A DNA stretch of 64,000 bases. It comes from Caprella mutica. Taxonomy: Eukaryota > Arthropoda > Malacostraca > Amphipoda > Caprellidae. Shown in pieces: positions 37,993 through 48,600 of the stretch. Where the stretch lies: contig CANNZV010001612.1 of the NCBI GenBank assembly GCA_947561585.1, forward strand, positions 1 to 64,000, given 5' to 3'. Position 1 is the stretch's first letter. Each line of letters starts with the position of its first letter. The translations under genes were made by a program, and so were the position numbers. The notes beneath the pieces are model-generated. The model made no database searches. It was not told the DNA's origin and saw nothing but the letters and a program-made list of their open reading frames with translations.

Positions 37993-38705
37993 TATAGTTT
38001 TAACTACAGGAGGTTGAGTGATTTCAGTTCAATTTATTTTGATGTAAATACACTGACTGAAATTTTAGCAACCAATTCTAAATAATAGAACCAATTAATT
38101 AAACAGTAGCCCGGCGTTTATATGAATTGAGTTCCGTTTAAAATTTTAGGTAATGAGACGATGTTCAATCTATAAACTGCCGAATGTTGATCGGCCATTA
38201 TTTTTTAATTGCTTTTGAAGAGGTAATTGAATTGAAAGTTGTTTGGTGATGATTTTATACATTACCTATCAAATTTACTGGCTTCTCATTCCTGTCTTCT
38301 GTTTATAACTAAAAAATACTCAGTTTTACATTGATTGGATCTGTTTTTCTCAATATTAATATTGTCTGGTTTTAACTTTTAATCTATGTTACCTATCGGA
38401 TATAAATAGTTTATAATATTTTTTTAGACATTCGATACCCAATTAATTGAAACAGATCAGTAAAATGTAGATTGTAAAAATGATGGAATTATGATCAAAC
38501 ATGTGATTTGTATGATGAATTAAATGATTAATGAACGTTATTATTGACATTTTCATGTTAATTTTTGTGCTTGAAGTCAATTTGACACCATTTCTTTAAT
38601 ACTAATACTGAAAATATAACTGGTTTTATTTATCCTATATAAGAATACTTTATATAAATTGTAAATAATTTTCTAAATGGGAATTACCGAATTAGTTTTG
38701 ATAGT

Positions 38706-39177
38706 ACTATACATATTTCTATTTCTTACTTTTACAAAAATTTCTAATAAAAACATACTAACCTGCTATTAAAAAAAATTGTACAGTGTTGGTTCCTAAA
38801 CGAATTAAAATCTTATAGAACCTAAAATTTACAAAAATTAAAAATTTCATAAAAAGTTCTAGATAAAAATTGATGCAGCAGAAATATAAATCCCATGATG
38901 CAACGTAGTTATCAATGCAATATTTTTTAAAAAGTTTTTAAAAAAAGTTGGATTGATCTAAAAATGTAGGAATTACGTTCTACTTGTTCTAATGTGGAGA
39001 AGGTTTAGAAGGTTTGGTGTTGTTAAACAATGTTAGTCCCAAGGTTCGATTCCTATTATATGTTCCTAGTATTCATAATTAATTTCATGCATATTGGGTA
39101 ATGAACCCATACACAGAGGAGTATTTTCCTTTACTGAAATATATAAGCATTATAATAACGATGATGGTTTATAACTA
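38706..39177. other. Intergenic, no feature seen
   Basis: AT-rich sequence beyond the duplication edge. Confidence 0.4.
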
Positions 39178-39351
39178 AGGCTGGGACAATATGCTCTTAA
39201 AACTATAGATCACAAAAATATCATAGACGAAACGAAGTAAAATGGTATCGAATACTATATATAGGTTTAGGACGATTCAATACTCTTTAATTCTCTCCGT
39301 CTATAATATTTTTGGGATCTATAATTTTAAGAGCATATTGTCCCAGCCCTG
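39178..39351. mobile_element. hAT-type MITE (174 bp)
   Basis: It starts aggctgggacaatatgct and ends agcatattgtcccagccctg, inverted over about 30 bp. TTTATAACTA flanks both sides (39168-39177 and 39352-39361), including an 8-bp hAT-size duplication. The gggctggg terminus is typical of hAT ends. Confidence 0.87.
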
Positions 39352-39511
39352 TTTATAACTATCAAAAACTCATTCTTTGTGCAGATGAAACTCTTATATA
39401 CCCAATGAATACATGGTCATCTGTAAAGGGCCGTACATACGCAGGGTTTTCTAAGTATTTCTACCAAACGTTTTTATTATTAGATACAATTTTAAATGTT
39501 CAGATAATTAA

Positions 39512-40089
39512 AGGTCCCCTCCAAGCAAATTTTTTTATTGCTTAAATCAACGAAGCTAATGTTTCTTATCATTTTACTGCAAACCCCATCAAATTTGATA
39601 GCATATTTTTAATTTTATATGCTTTTAAAGATTTTTATAATCCAAACTCTACAAAACCTACTTTACTAACGACCTTCTAATTTTCAGTCTGAAGAAGAAT
39701 GTACACCATTTGTTTTGATTGTCAACTAGGTATTTGGTTTAATAAATTTATTTATTATTCATTTAAAGGTTTAAATTTGGATAAACTTACTATAGAAACG
39801 TTTATATACTTTTAGAAACATTTAATATCTTAAAAGAAGGCCAAAAAACACATTGTTTGTTTAAAAGTCTAAATTTGAAATCAAAACAAAGAGTGTACAA
39901 TCTTCTTTCTCAGCGTCAGGTTGGAGATTCGCTCGATTGTTGCTCACAGAGTATTGAAAAACTTTAAAAGCAAATAATAAAAAATATACTGAACCGAATT
40001 GTATGCGGTTTGCGTAATAATGATCGTAGACCTTAGTTCTATAATATTATGTTATAAACTCATTTTTTCCCGGAGCCTGGAGAAGACCT
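39512..40089 (-). mobile_element. TTAA-flanked MITE, copy 3
   Basis: TTAA at 39508-39511 and 40090-40093. Reverse orientation relative to the copies at 15111 and 23657: it starts aggtcccctccaagc and ends gagcctggagaagacct. Length 578 bp, highly similar to copy 2. Confidence 0.9.
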
Positions 40090-40569
40090 TTAAGGAAAGA
40101 ACGATTTAACCAACAGAAAACCAAAGCAAGAATATACGTTCGATTGAAATTAGACGTCAACCTCTAAGGATGTCGAATGCCTTACTCGTGTCGACACTAA
40201 ATTAGATGTTAATATCAGAAATTAGGTTTTTGCACACAACAGGCCATTGGTTACAAATGCTACCAGACAAAACTACATGGATGGGTATAAATAAAATCGT
40301 GGAATTTCTCATGTATTTTCATTAGGCCCCAAAGAAGTAATTACAATGAATATAAATGAAATTGAGTAAGATTGAGAGCTCTGGTACTTAAGGGATTAGG
40401 TATGGAAGTTTAAATTTTTCAAGTTTCCTCTCGTAATGTACATAACTGAGCACCGTAATAAATATAGGTACCACACGAGAATCCAAAATGTGCTGACTAA
40501 GAGATTTTACTGTACACAAAAGAGAGTACATGTGACATGTGAACAACAGATTCAAAGTAAATCAATCAG

Positions 40570-40747
40570 TTAAGGACCGTACACGATCGCCGTAGAGTAG
40601 TTAATTGTACGACATGTAAATCCAACAGGTACGTGTGGATGCGATTGACTTTTGAATAAGAAAAGTCTCTTGAAAAAGGTAGTGAGGAGCCAACAAAAAT
40701 TCTGGTGGAAAGACTCAAAAAATCTGTTAGTGTACGGCCCTTTTATA
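40570..40747. mobile_element. Small inverted-repeat element (about 178 bp)
   Basis: Left end ttaaggaccgtacac and right end gtgtacggcccttttat are inverted. A solo related end, taaagggccgtacatac, is at about 39424, and another begins the insertion at 17094. Target duplication not clear. Confidence 0.5.
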
Positions 40748-40774
40748 GGAAAAACTAACTTTTAGTTTCAACTT

Positions 40775-40881
40775 TCAAGGAAGAGAAGAAGGGTTTAAAC
40801 TATCGCTGCAACTGATGATTAACGCAGAGTCATCCAAGTGAATGATTGGTTCAGCAGGTAAGTCTTCAGGCAACAATGGTT
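40775..40881 (-). CDS. Candidate last coding exon of the recombinase-domain gene
   Basis: After acceptor ctctattgcag the frame reads PLLPEDLPAEPIIHLDDSAL, ending SLNPSSLP and a TGA. It is acidic and joins in phase with the small exon at about 41131-41216 (donor gtacgt). Whether it is translated depends on bypass of the in-frame TAG at 41474-41476 or on an alternative splice; otherwise it is 3' untranslated. Confidence 0.5.
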
Positions 40882-41130
40882 CTGCAATAGAGAATGGAAA
40901 AATTAAGCTTTTTGAATATAAAGTCATTTACAATAACTTATCACAGCATCATTGATATAATTTTAAATGATTATATTAGTTGCCCTTGAATTCTACACGG
41001 AAAAATATTCCACAGCAACTTCAAAATCAGACTCTCTTTTTTTGCACCGACAGTAACTTAATGCTAAGAAAAACATTTAAATCGCGTCGAAATATGAAAC
41101 AGCAAAGATTACTATGAAAACAGTACGTAC

Positions 41131-41216
41131 TCTTGCAAGAGAGCTCTAAGTCTATCTGTTCCTCTTTGACTGAGGGTAGATAATCGTTATCTCTTACAGC
41201 TTTCGCTGGTAGGAAA
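41131..41216 (-). CDS. Candidate penultimate exon of the recombinase-domain gene
   Basis: On the minus strand, after acceptor catttcctaccag, the frame reads AKAVRDNDYLPSVKEEQIDL and ELSCK, then donor gtacgt. It joins in phase (1+2) with donor gtatgt at about 41405, whose upstream frame is open back to the TAG. A second acceptor 12 bp upstream (gtttaag) fits a phase-0 donor (gaggtaaca) inside the recombinase exon just before the TAG. Exact ends are approximate. Confidence 0.5.
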
Positions 41217-41473
41217 TGTAGCTTAAACACTATAAAATACAATGCACGAATAAACTTTTAGAGAATTCCTTGAAGTTTTTATACAAGAACCAAAAAAAAA
41301 ACGCTAGAAAGATTTTTTTTAATTTGACAGCAAATTTTTTGTTCAAACATCAATTTACAGTTTTATAAATAACAGGAGATAAAATGGGACAAATTGAAAT
41401 ACATACCAACTATTGAATATTTGGGCGGCAGATTTTCACTATTAAAGTCACCAAGGAAGTGCAATGAGTTGAA

Positions 41474-42634
41474 CTAATCCTTGTTCTTGGAGGCAATGTC
41501 GTACCCTTTGTCGGATGTTACCTCCGAGTTCTTCATTTGCTTAGTCACTTTGCGTGTCATGGAGGGATCTACCTCTCTTTTTATAGCTGACTGCCTGAAG
41601 TCATCAGATGTCCTAAGTCCGAGGCCACTATCCTTGACATGGGTGCTGATTGGATGACTCAAAGAGTCAACCAGCGACTTCCCATTGAAGGTAGTGAAGA
41701 AGAACGGGCAATCTGGCTCTATGATCAATTGAGACCTCACATGATCTCTGTAGAAATCCATTTGTTCAACAATCTGGTCAGGTAAAACTAGTTTATCAGG
41801 GCAATGGGTACCAAGCGGTGTGTGGCTTAGGATTGAGATCATGTGTTCAGTTGTTCCTGTTTCTTTACAGTGAAACTTCTTCTTGGCATTGTAGTCGTTT
41901 ACAGTAAATTCAGCAAGCACATCTGCTCTATTTCCATTTCGACAATTGAGTGTGAAGAGGAGATAATTTCTCATTATAACGAAAGATCTTTGGTTTAAGG
42001 TGAAGTCAGGTGAGCTGCATCCTGACAAGAGGGTGAATGCCCTCCTGTATTCGAATGAAGCTTTATATTTCAATTTCTTAATTTTATTTGCAGTCAGGAG
42101 CAATTCTGGCGGCCGTATTTTGTTTTTGGCCGTTCCCAATCCAATTTGTTTTTTGAAGCTCTTGCTCCAATTCGAAAAATCTGTATGGATGGACTGCGCA
42201 AGCACCCTCTCTTCACTAGTCGAATACTTATACCTAGTATCTTCGCAAATGAAAGACATTAATTTCTTCACTGTTGCCATATATACTCTTACAGTATGTC
42301 CACTCCAGCCGTTGTTACTTTTATTAATGTAGAACATTCGCCAGAGAGTGCTGTTACAAAGAAGACATGAGAGCTTTTGGGCATTCAACTGCCGACATAT
42401 TCTCTTAATAATTTCTGCATTATGATTAGCAGTTTCCTTTTTATTCCCTCCTCCTTGAGGTTCCAACTGCCACAGTTCGAAATCTGCTGTCATACGATTT
42501 AGACAGTCCGGTAAGATATAATTTTCTTTGTACGCCTCTAGCGGTTCCACCTCCACTTCCTTGATGAAACTGTCGAGAAGCTCTTCTACGGCATCTCGGT
42601 CTGACGATTGTGATGATGAACTGCCCTCACCCAA
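41474..42634 (-). CDS. Exon: tyrosine-recombinase-like domain
   Basis: The exon begins after acceptor tttgttag with LGEGSSSSQSSDRD and runs 386 codons to a TAG. The N-terminal helical part (to about residue 190) resembles a core-binding domain. The C-terminal part matches the phage-integrase/Crypton fold: box I NCRNGNRADVLAEFTVNDY with R236, a beta region with HCKETG, the HxxR region as DDFRQ (Asp344 where His is expected, Arg347 kept), Asn369 in MKNSEV where the second His/Trp usually sits, and Tyr378 in DKGYDI. R-R-Y without the histidines points to a domesticated, probably non-catalytic protein. The frame after the TAG stays open for 22 codons up to a gtatgt donor. Confidence 0.75.
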   Translation of the reverse strand: MGEGSSSSQSSDRDAVEELLDSFIKEVEVEPLEAYKENYILPDCLNRMTADFELWQLEPQGGGNKKETANHNAEIIKRICRQLNAQKLSCLLCNSTLWRMFYINKSNNGWSGHTVRVYMATVKKLMSFICEDTRYKYSTSEERVLAQSIHTDFSNWSKSFKKQIGLGTAKNKIRPPELLLTANKIKKLKYKASFEYRRAFTLLSGCSSPDFTLNQRSFVIMRNYLLFTLNCRNGNRADVLAEFTVNDYNAKKKFHCKETGTTEHMISILSHTPLGTHCPDKLVLPDQIVEQMDFYRDHVRSQLIIEPDCPFFFTTFNGKSLVDSLSHPISTHVKDSGLGLRTSDDFRQSAIKREVDPSMTRKVTKQMKNSEVTSDKGYDIASKNKD

Positions 42635-45600
42635 CTAACAAATGAAAATTAAATTAGTGATAAAATGTGGAGAATTAGATGAATATTTACTAAAAAGTGC
42701 ATAGATACATTTGTGCACTTAAGATTAAAGTAAACAGTGACGTTCAGTTTAAGGGGATCGTTTACCTTTGTTTCGCAATTTTTACCGATTATTTTTTTAC
42801 TTTAGTTCCCCAGTAAACATTCCAAAGAAAATCTGGAGTGAAAGATAGGGTGTGCCATAGTAACCTCTCCCCCTCTTGCTAAAATGGGCCCAAAATGAAA
42901 AATTAAAAAGAGGAACTTCAAAGATTTGGAATATTTTACTCCTTATATCAAAATCTCAGATCAATCGGACGAGTATTATTGGTAGTTAGCAAAACAGGTA
43001 AATGATCCCTTTAACGTTGTTTTTATTGAGGTAATTTAAGTTAATTTGAAGTGAATATCAACTTCTAATTCCAAAGTTAAATGTATAAAAATATAATAGG
43101 TTTATTGAACATTATTTGTTACCTCTGGTTGCTGGGATGAATTGTCATGGAAGGATTTTGGTGTGACTGTCTCAGTGGATAAGGAGCATGGATGACTCCT
43201 CTTCAAATGACTACGAAGATCGATAATCTTAGCGTCACACAAGTTGCAGCTCTTTCTGACAACTTTCCTTTTCCTTTTGTCTTTGATTTTACGTTGATTA
43301 GTGATTTGAAGTACCTTCGCAGCCTTCTCTTTAGTCCATCCATGTTTCCGCTTCATGTGGCTTGGAAGATCCACCTTCATGCGTCTACATTCTGGACATC
43401 TTTTTTGCCTTCTTTTAAACTTGCTGGGTTTTGGCACGACTTTAACAGCAGTCTCTTCAATCTTTGCAATCTATTTTAAGAAACATTGTAAGAATTAATG
43501 AAGTGTTGTCTGAAGCCAATATGATAAATTCATGATAAATAATAACATTGTAGCTATCGAATTTCTTTGACTAATGAAAAATTTGACTACATAACCATAT
43601 TCTAATTTTGACCTGATGATGAGTTTATACATGTGCAGCATTGTATTTGACAGAGGACAAAGTTCCAAGATTCAGAGGTCTATTGCAATAGGTGATTAGG
43701 TTACCAATGTGCTCATTCCATGTTAGTTGCGAGTCCCAGGTTAACCCAAGGAACTTAACCATATTATGTACTTAGATTTGTGTTCCATTCATTTGTAAAG
43801 TAGGAATCCTGGTTTTGGTATTGAATATCCAATGGATTTTTGCAGAGGGTTAATCATTGGTTGCAGATTTTATGTGATGTTTTGAATGGAGTAATTTTTA
43901 CATGCAATTTGGATATCATCCACAAAGAGGAAGTGATGGATATGAGTGGGATTAATGGAAGATGACGAGTTGATCTTTATAGCAAACAGGGTACAGAGAG
44001 TATGCATCTCTGCGGAATACCAGCTATTTTGCATGGCCAACTACTACTTGAAATCTTCTTTCTCTGAATAACTCTTGAGTATATTAGAGGACTGTGCCTC
44101 TAAGGCCGCGCTAATAAATGTGTCATATTCCATATTTCCAGGCTTTCTGAAGGTTAAGGAAGACTCATATGTTATTTTATATGTTGTGACAGAATTACGG
44201 ATATCCGAATCGAATCTAACCAGATAGTCTAAAGTAGCTTTTTTTATGAAAAACATTGGTAAGTGAAGAATAGTTTATGATTTTCAAAGTATTCGACTAG
44301 TCTTCTATTGATTACTTTCTCTAACAGTTTATCTAAGCAGCTTGTTAGGGTTATTGGTCGGTAGATTTTGGGTTCGGTAGGATTAATTCCAGGTTTATGT
44401 ATTGGTTGTAAACTTTACAGAGAGGACTGTTATTATGATTATTTATTTTATTTATTTATTTTGTGACTTTGAAATGAAGCTGCGTCATTTAACAGTTCTT
44501 CAGTTCAAAGATTGTAGTGGTCAGCAGCAAATGTTTGACAGTTGGAGTAAATTTACCCAGCAATACCAGATACAGGATGATAGCAATTGAATTATCGACA
44601 TCTCATGGTTTTGCTTAGAGGTCCAGGATTGAGATTATGAGCTCTATAGGTTGAGAAAGTAGTGTATTACTTAACCCTAGAAAACTTGACTCAGGTGATA
44701 GCGCACAACTACAAAAATAACTCTAATTTTACTCCGATTTGGAAGCTGTCTATTCATTAATTTCTTTTTTCATATAATTAAATACGATAAGACAAAAACG
44801 ACGGTGATAAATGATAATATACTCATCCCAAGAACATTTATTCAAATATATCAGTAGTATATAAGTGCTCAGACTGTGCTCTCTCCACTCATGAGATACA
44901 CGAGTGTGTTTGAGAACATAAGGGTGAATGTCTCGCTATGATCAGTTAACTGTAACCCTTAGTGGCTTAGTGAGATGTGCGAGAGTTTGCACCTCGCCAA
45001 GTTCCGTACAGTGGAAAGATACGCCCATACAACAGTAATACCAAAGAAAATTTGTTTCGTATCTTTGCTTGTTAATTCTATTCTAAATGGAAAAGTATTA
45101 TTTGGCGCTTACCAATGAGAGTTTAAATATCAAATACAGGTTTTAATGAAGAAAAAAATCGAAAAGTCAATACGTTAATATTTTATAACAGTTTAAATGA
45201 GAGCTGGTTCTAGCGCACCAGCGGCTAGATTAGCAAGCAAACTGTTGAGGGCTAGGTCACTTGGGTTAACATTTTTCAAATTTGTTGTTTCTTCCTTGTT
45301 ATCGATTATTGAGTTTCTTAGAAAATATGACAGGAGCTGGATTGTGAATGGGTCAGTTCCTATAAGCTGGAGGGGATATAGGAGACAACCTAAGTGGTTT
45401 GAGGGCCAATGGAATTGGAAAAATGACAGCAGAGGCATCTTAGGATTGGATATACGTGGGGTTTTAAATGAATCTTCGGAGTATATATAACAAGGAGATC
45501 ACTTACATGGGGATGTTTTAACTTTCCCTATCTGTCTGTCAATCACGCTCTGCTCACGGAAGAGTTTTAAGAAGTTTTGAAAACTTCAGGTTGAAGGCCA

Positions 45601-48600
45601 AAAGGAGTCTTCATCTAACACCGATCCTCATTAGACAACCATCATAAGCATTAGTCAATGAAAATACCCATCCAGCCGAGTGGTGTATATAGTACGAGTG
45701 TCAAGTTATGCAGTCCACACCAGGGTCCTAACAGCAGAGATTGTATTCTTCACGGCAGAGTCAGAGCCTAGGCCCTAGATGAGGATAAGATAGGCGAACC
45801 AGCAACTGATGCCGATTGCAGAAGAGTTTCTGAAGCTGCAGAGCAGCCATTAGTGAGCAGTATAAATCTGAAGTGAAGAGCCACCATCTTTGTACTGTGG
45901 GTTCGATAAGTACCTTTCTGGGATTTCTTCTTTAGTTTTATGGAATTCTTCATGTGATGTGAAAAGGTATGCAGATCTTTTACCGATCCTTCGTAGATCG
46001 AAATTAGATCATTTTGGGATGGTTCAATAATAAAAAATGCCTAGATTTTTTTGTCTTGTATTGTCGTTTTCAGGTGGTATCTTTAGTAGTTGGCGTAGAT
46101 CACTGCGAACGGCTAGATGCTCACTTGCATTTTCCTTGGGATGCGACGAATGTTCATGTTGTACTGATTTTAGTAGCTCAGTGATTGTTTTAAGAGTCAT
46201 TAAATAAATAGATGTTTAATTTTTGTCTTGTTCTATATCTATTGTGTTGATAAACTTCATCTTTCTACCAAGAATTTTCGTGGTTACAGGGCTGCATGTT
46301 TTTTTAATTATAATAATTTATCTTTTTTTGTACTGAGGTGAAAGACTCCAGACTTTCATCTCAATTTATAAGGAAAAATTGAGAAATAAATAAATAATTG
46401 TTGAATTTGGGGAACATATTGTAGAATCATTCCCATATTTCACTTTCACAGTCACTATTAGTAACAAAAGGAAGATTCCCTTGCAATGGAAGGGGCCTCA
46501 CAAAACTTGAAAAAATGTACAAAAGTAAATAATAATGACATAGTGACAAAAAGAAAAAGTGGAAACTACCACCAGGAGGAAGAGAGAGCCCCGTTATTTA
46601 TACCTAAGTAGAACAATCTATGTCCTATGTCAATGATTAGAAATTAGTTGTTTTGAATAAATAACAAAAATAAATGGTATTTAGAGGAGTATGAAATGTG
46701 TTTGTTAACAGATACACTCAGTGGAAACATATTACCCTAGATTAGTGCATAACTTAAAGGAACGCTAATTAGCGACGCGACATGTTGTGCCTTGTTTACT
46801 AGGAAGTTATTACTTGTTTATTTAAGTTCTCCCTTGTGTGACAAATGTGTTGTCACACAAGGTTCATCATATCATTATTATTTACATATAAGATCATATT
46901 AATTATATTATTATTTATAGTTATGCCATTCCATGTCAATGACTAATTCCTTTATTTTATGTCCTCAGATAAATACATTGTTGTACTTGTACCTATATGA
47001 TCTAATAAAATAGCAGTATCTACAAATGGGCATTCTTAACCCTTTTTAGTATATAACAGTAACACCACAAGAAGGTGGGGATCTTGGAAATGTAACCGTA
47101 GTTATTAGTATTCTCTAAGTATCAAAACTAGTTTTCTCTCCCGCACTTCAATGTCAATCGCAAAAATAATCACTAATTTTGATACTAATTAACAAAAGTA
47201 CTGAACACTATTTCTATTTACGCTGATTTATTCTCAATACTAACAAACTTTGGAAACGTTAACCAATTTCCCTCCTATTTTAACATTAATTACCTAACTA
47301 AACTATTACCTGGGCTGGATCTGCTTCTTCGGGTTCTTTGGATGAATTGACATGGAAGGATTTTGGTGTAACTGTCTCAGTTGATAAGTAATATGGATGA
47401 CAACTCTTCAAATGACTCCGAAGATTGAAAATTTTAGAGTCACACAAGTTGCAGCTCACTCTGACAAGTTTCCTTTTCCTTTTGTCTTTGATTTTACGTT
47501 GATTAGTGATTTGTAGTACCTTCGCAGCCTTCTCTTTAGTCCATCCATGTTTCCGCCGCATGTGGCTTGGAAGAACCACCTTCAGGAGTTTACATTCTGG
47601 ACATCTATTTTGCCTTCTTTTGAACTTTCTGGCTACTGGTACGGCTTCATCAGCAGTCTTTTCAATGTTGGCTAGCTAGTTTAAGAAACATGGTGAGAAT
47701 AAAGTAGGGTTTGAGAAAAGAATGGCAAGTATAAATTAATGAGGTGTCGTCTAGGGCTAATATGATAACTTCATGGTAACTATTAACATTGTAGCCAACA
47801 AAAATATAGCTGTAATCAGTTGGTACCAATTTTTTGGGGTTATTTGAATTCATCTCAATTATTCTACTCTATTCTTTATGTACATACTAGTGTACCTTCG
47901 CGTTAAAATAACAGGTTTTTAATAGAAATTGAATGTTGATTCAATACAAATTTTATATATAATTGAATTTCCTCTAAGTAGCTAATTTATGTTTGGTTTC
48001 TTAGTTTTTGTCAAGTTCGTTGAATTTTTACTTTCTTTTTTAGGGTTTCTGTTTTTCAAGTTAAGAAAATTTCAACATTTGGGTTTCTAGAAATAATTCA
48101 AGTTTCTTGAAATATTAACAGTTTTTAATATATCTAGAGCTTTTATAAAAAAATATAATATTTTTGAGGTACGTTTTCAAATGTTTTGAGTTCTTTCTTC
48201 AAATTATTGGAGAGTTTGGAACTTTTTTGTTGTATTTTTGGAGGTTTTTAATTTTTGGAGTTTATTAAAATTTAGGATTTTTGAAATTCTTAAAAATTTT
48301 CGAATATTTTTGATTACTTAATTATAGCTAGATTAGTGGTTCTTAAAGTATTTTTCTCACACACCCCTAGTTTCTCAGGCACCCCCTGAGCATTGTATTG
48401 CATTGAAATACATTGAAATGATACTTTATAATGGGTATATATGGTTACTATAATAAGACTTCATTTTTATTCTGCATGACATTAACGAAGAGTAAGAACC
48501 GAACTTATAAGCAACATATAAAACAGCCATACCAATTACCAGGCATCCCCAATAAACATTCCAGGCCCATAAGGGGTACCAGGCACCCTACTTTAAGAAC

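Larger units (their letters stand above)
31862..38705 (+). repeat. Segmental duplication, copy B
   Basis: Direct partner of 12758-19990 carrying the open RING gene. It has its own insertions at 33009-33852 (with a hairpin inside) and 37146-37992, absent from copy A. Homology fades after gaattagttttgata near 38705. Confidence 0.9.

Noticed and set aside
45193..45490. Overlapping frames on both strands near 45.3 kb
   Set aside because: No recognised motif, no splice or start support, and each strand is open by chance; the Trp-rich plus-strand part is only noted.
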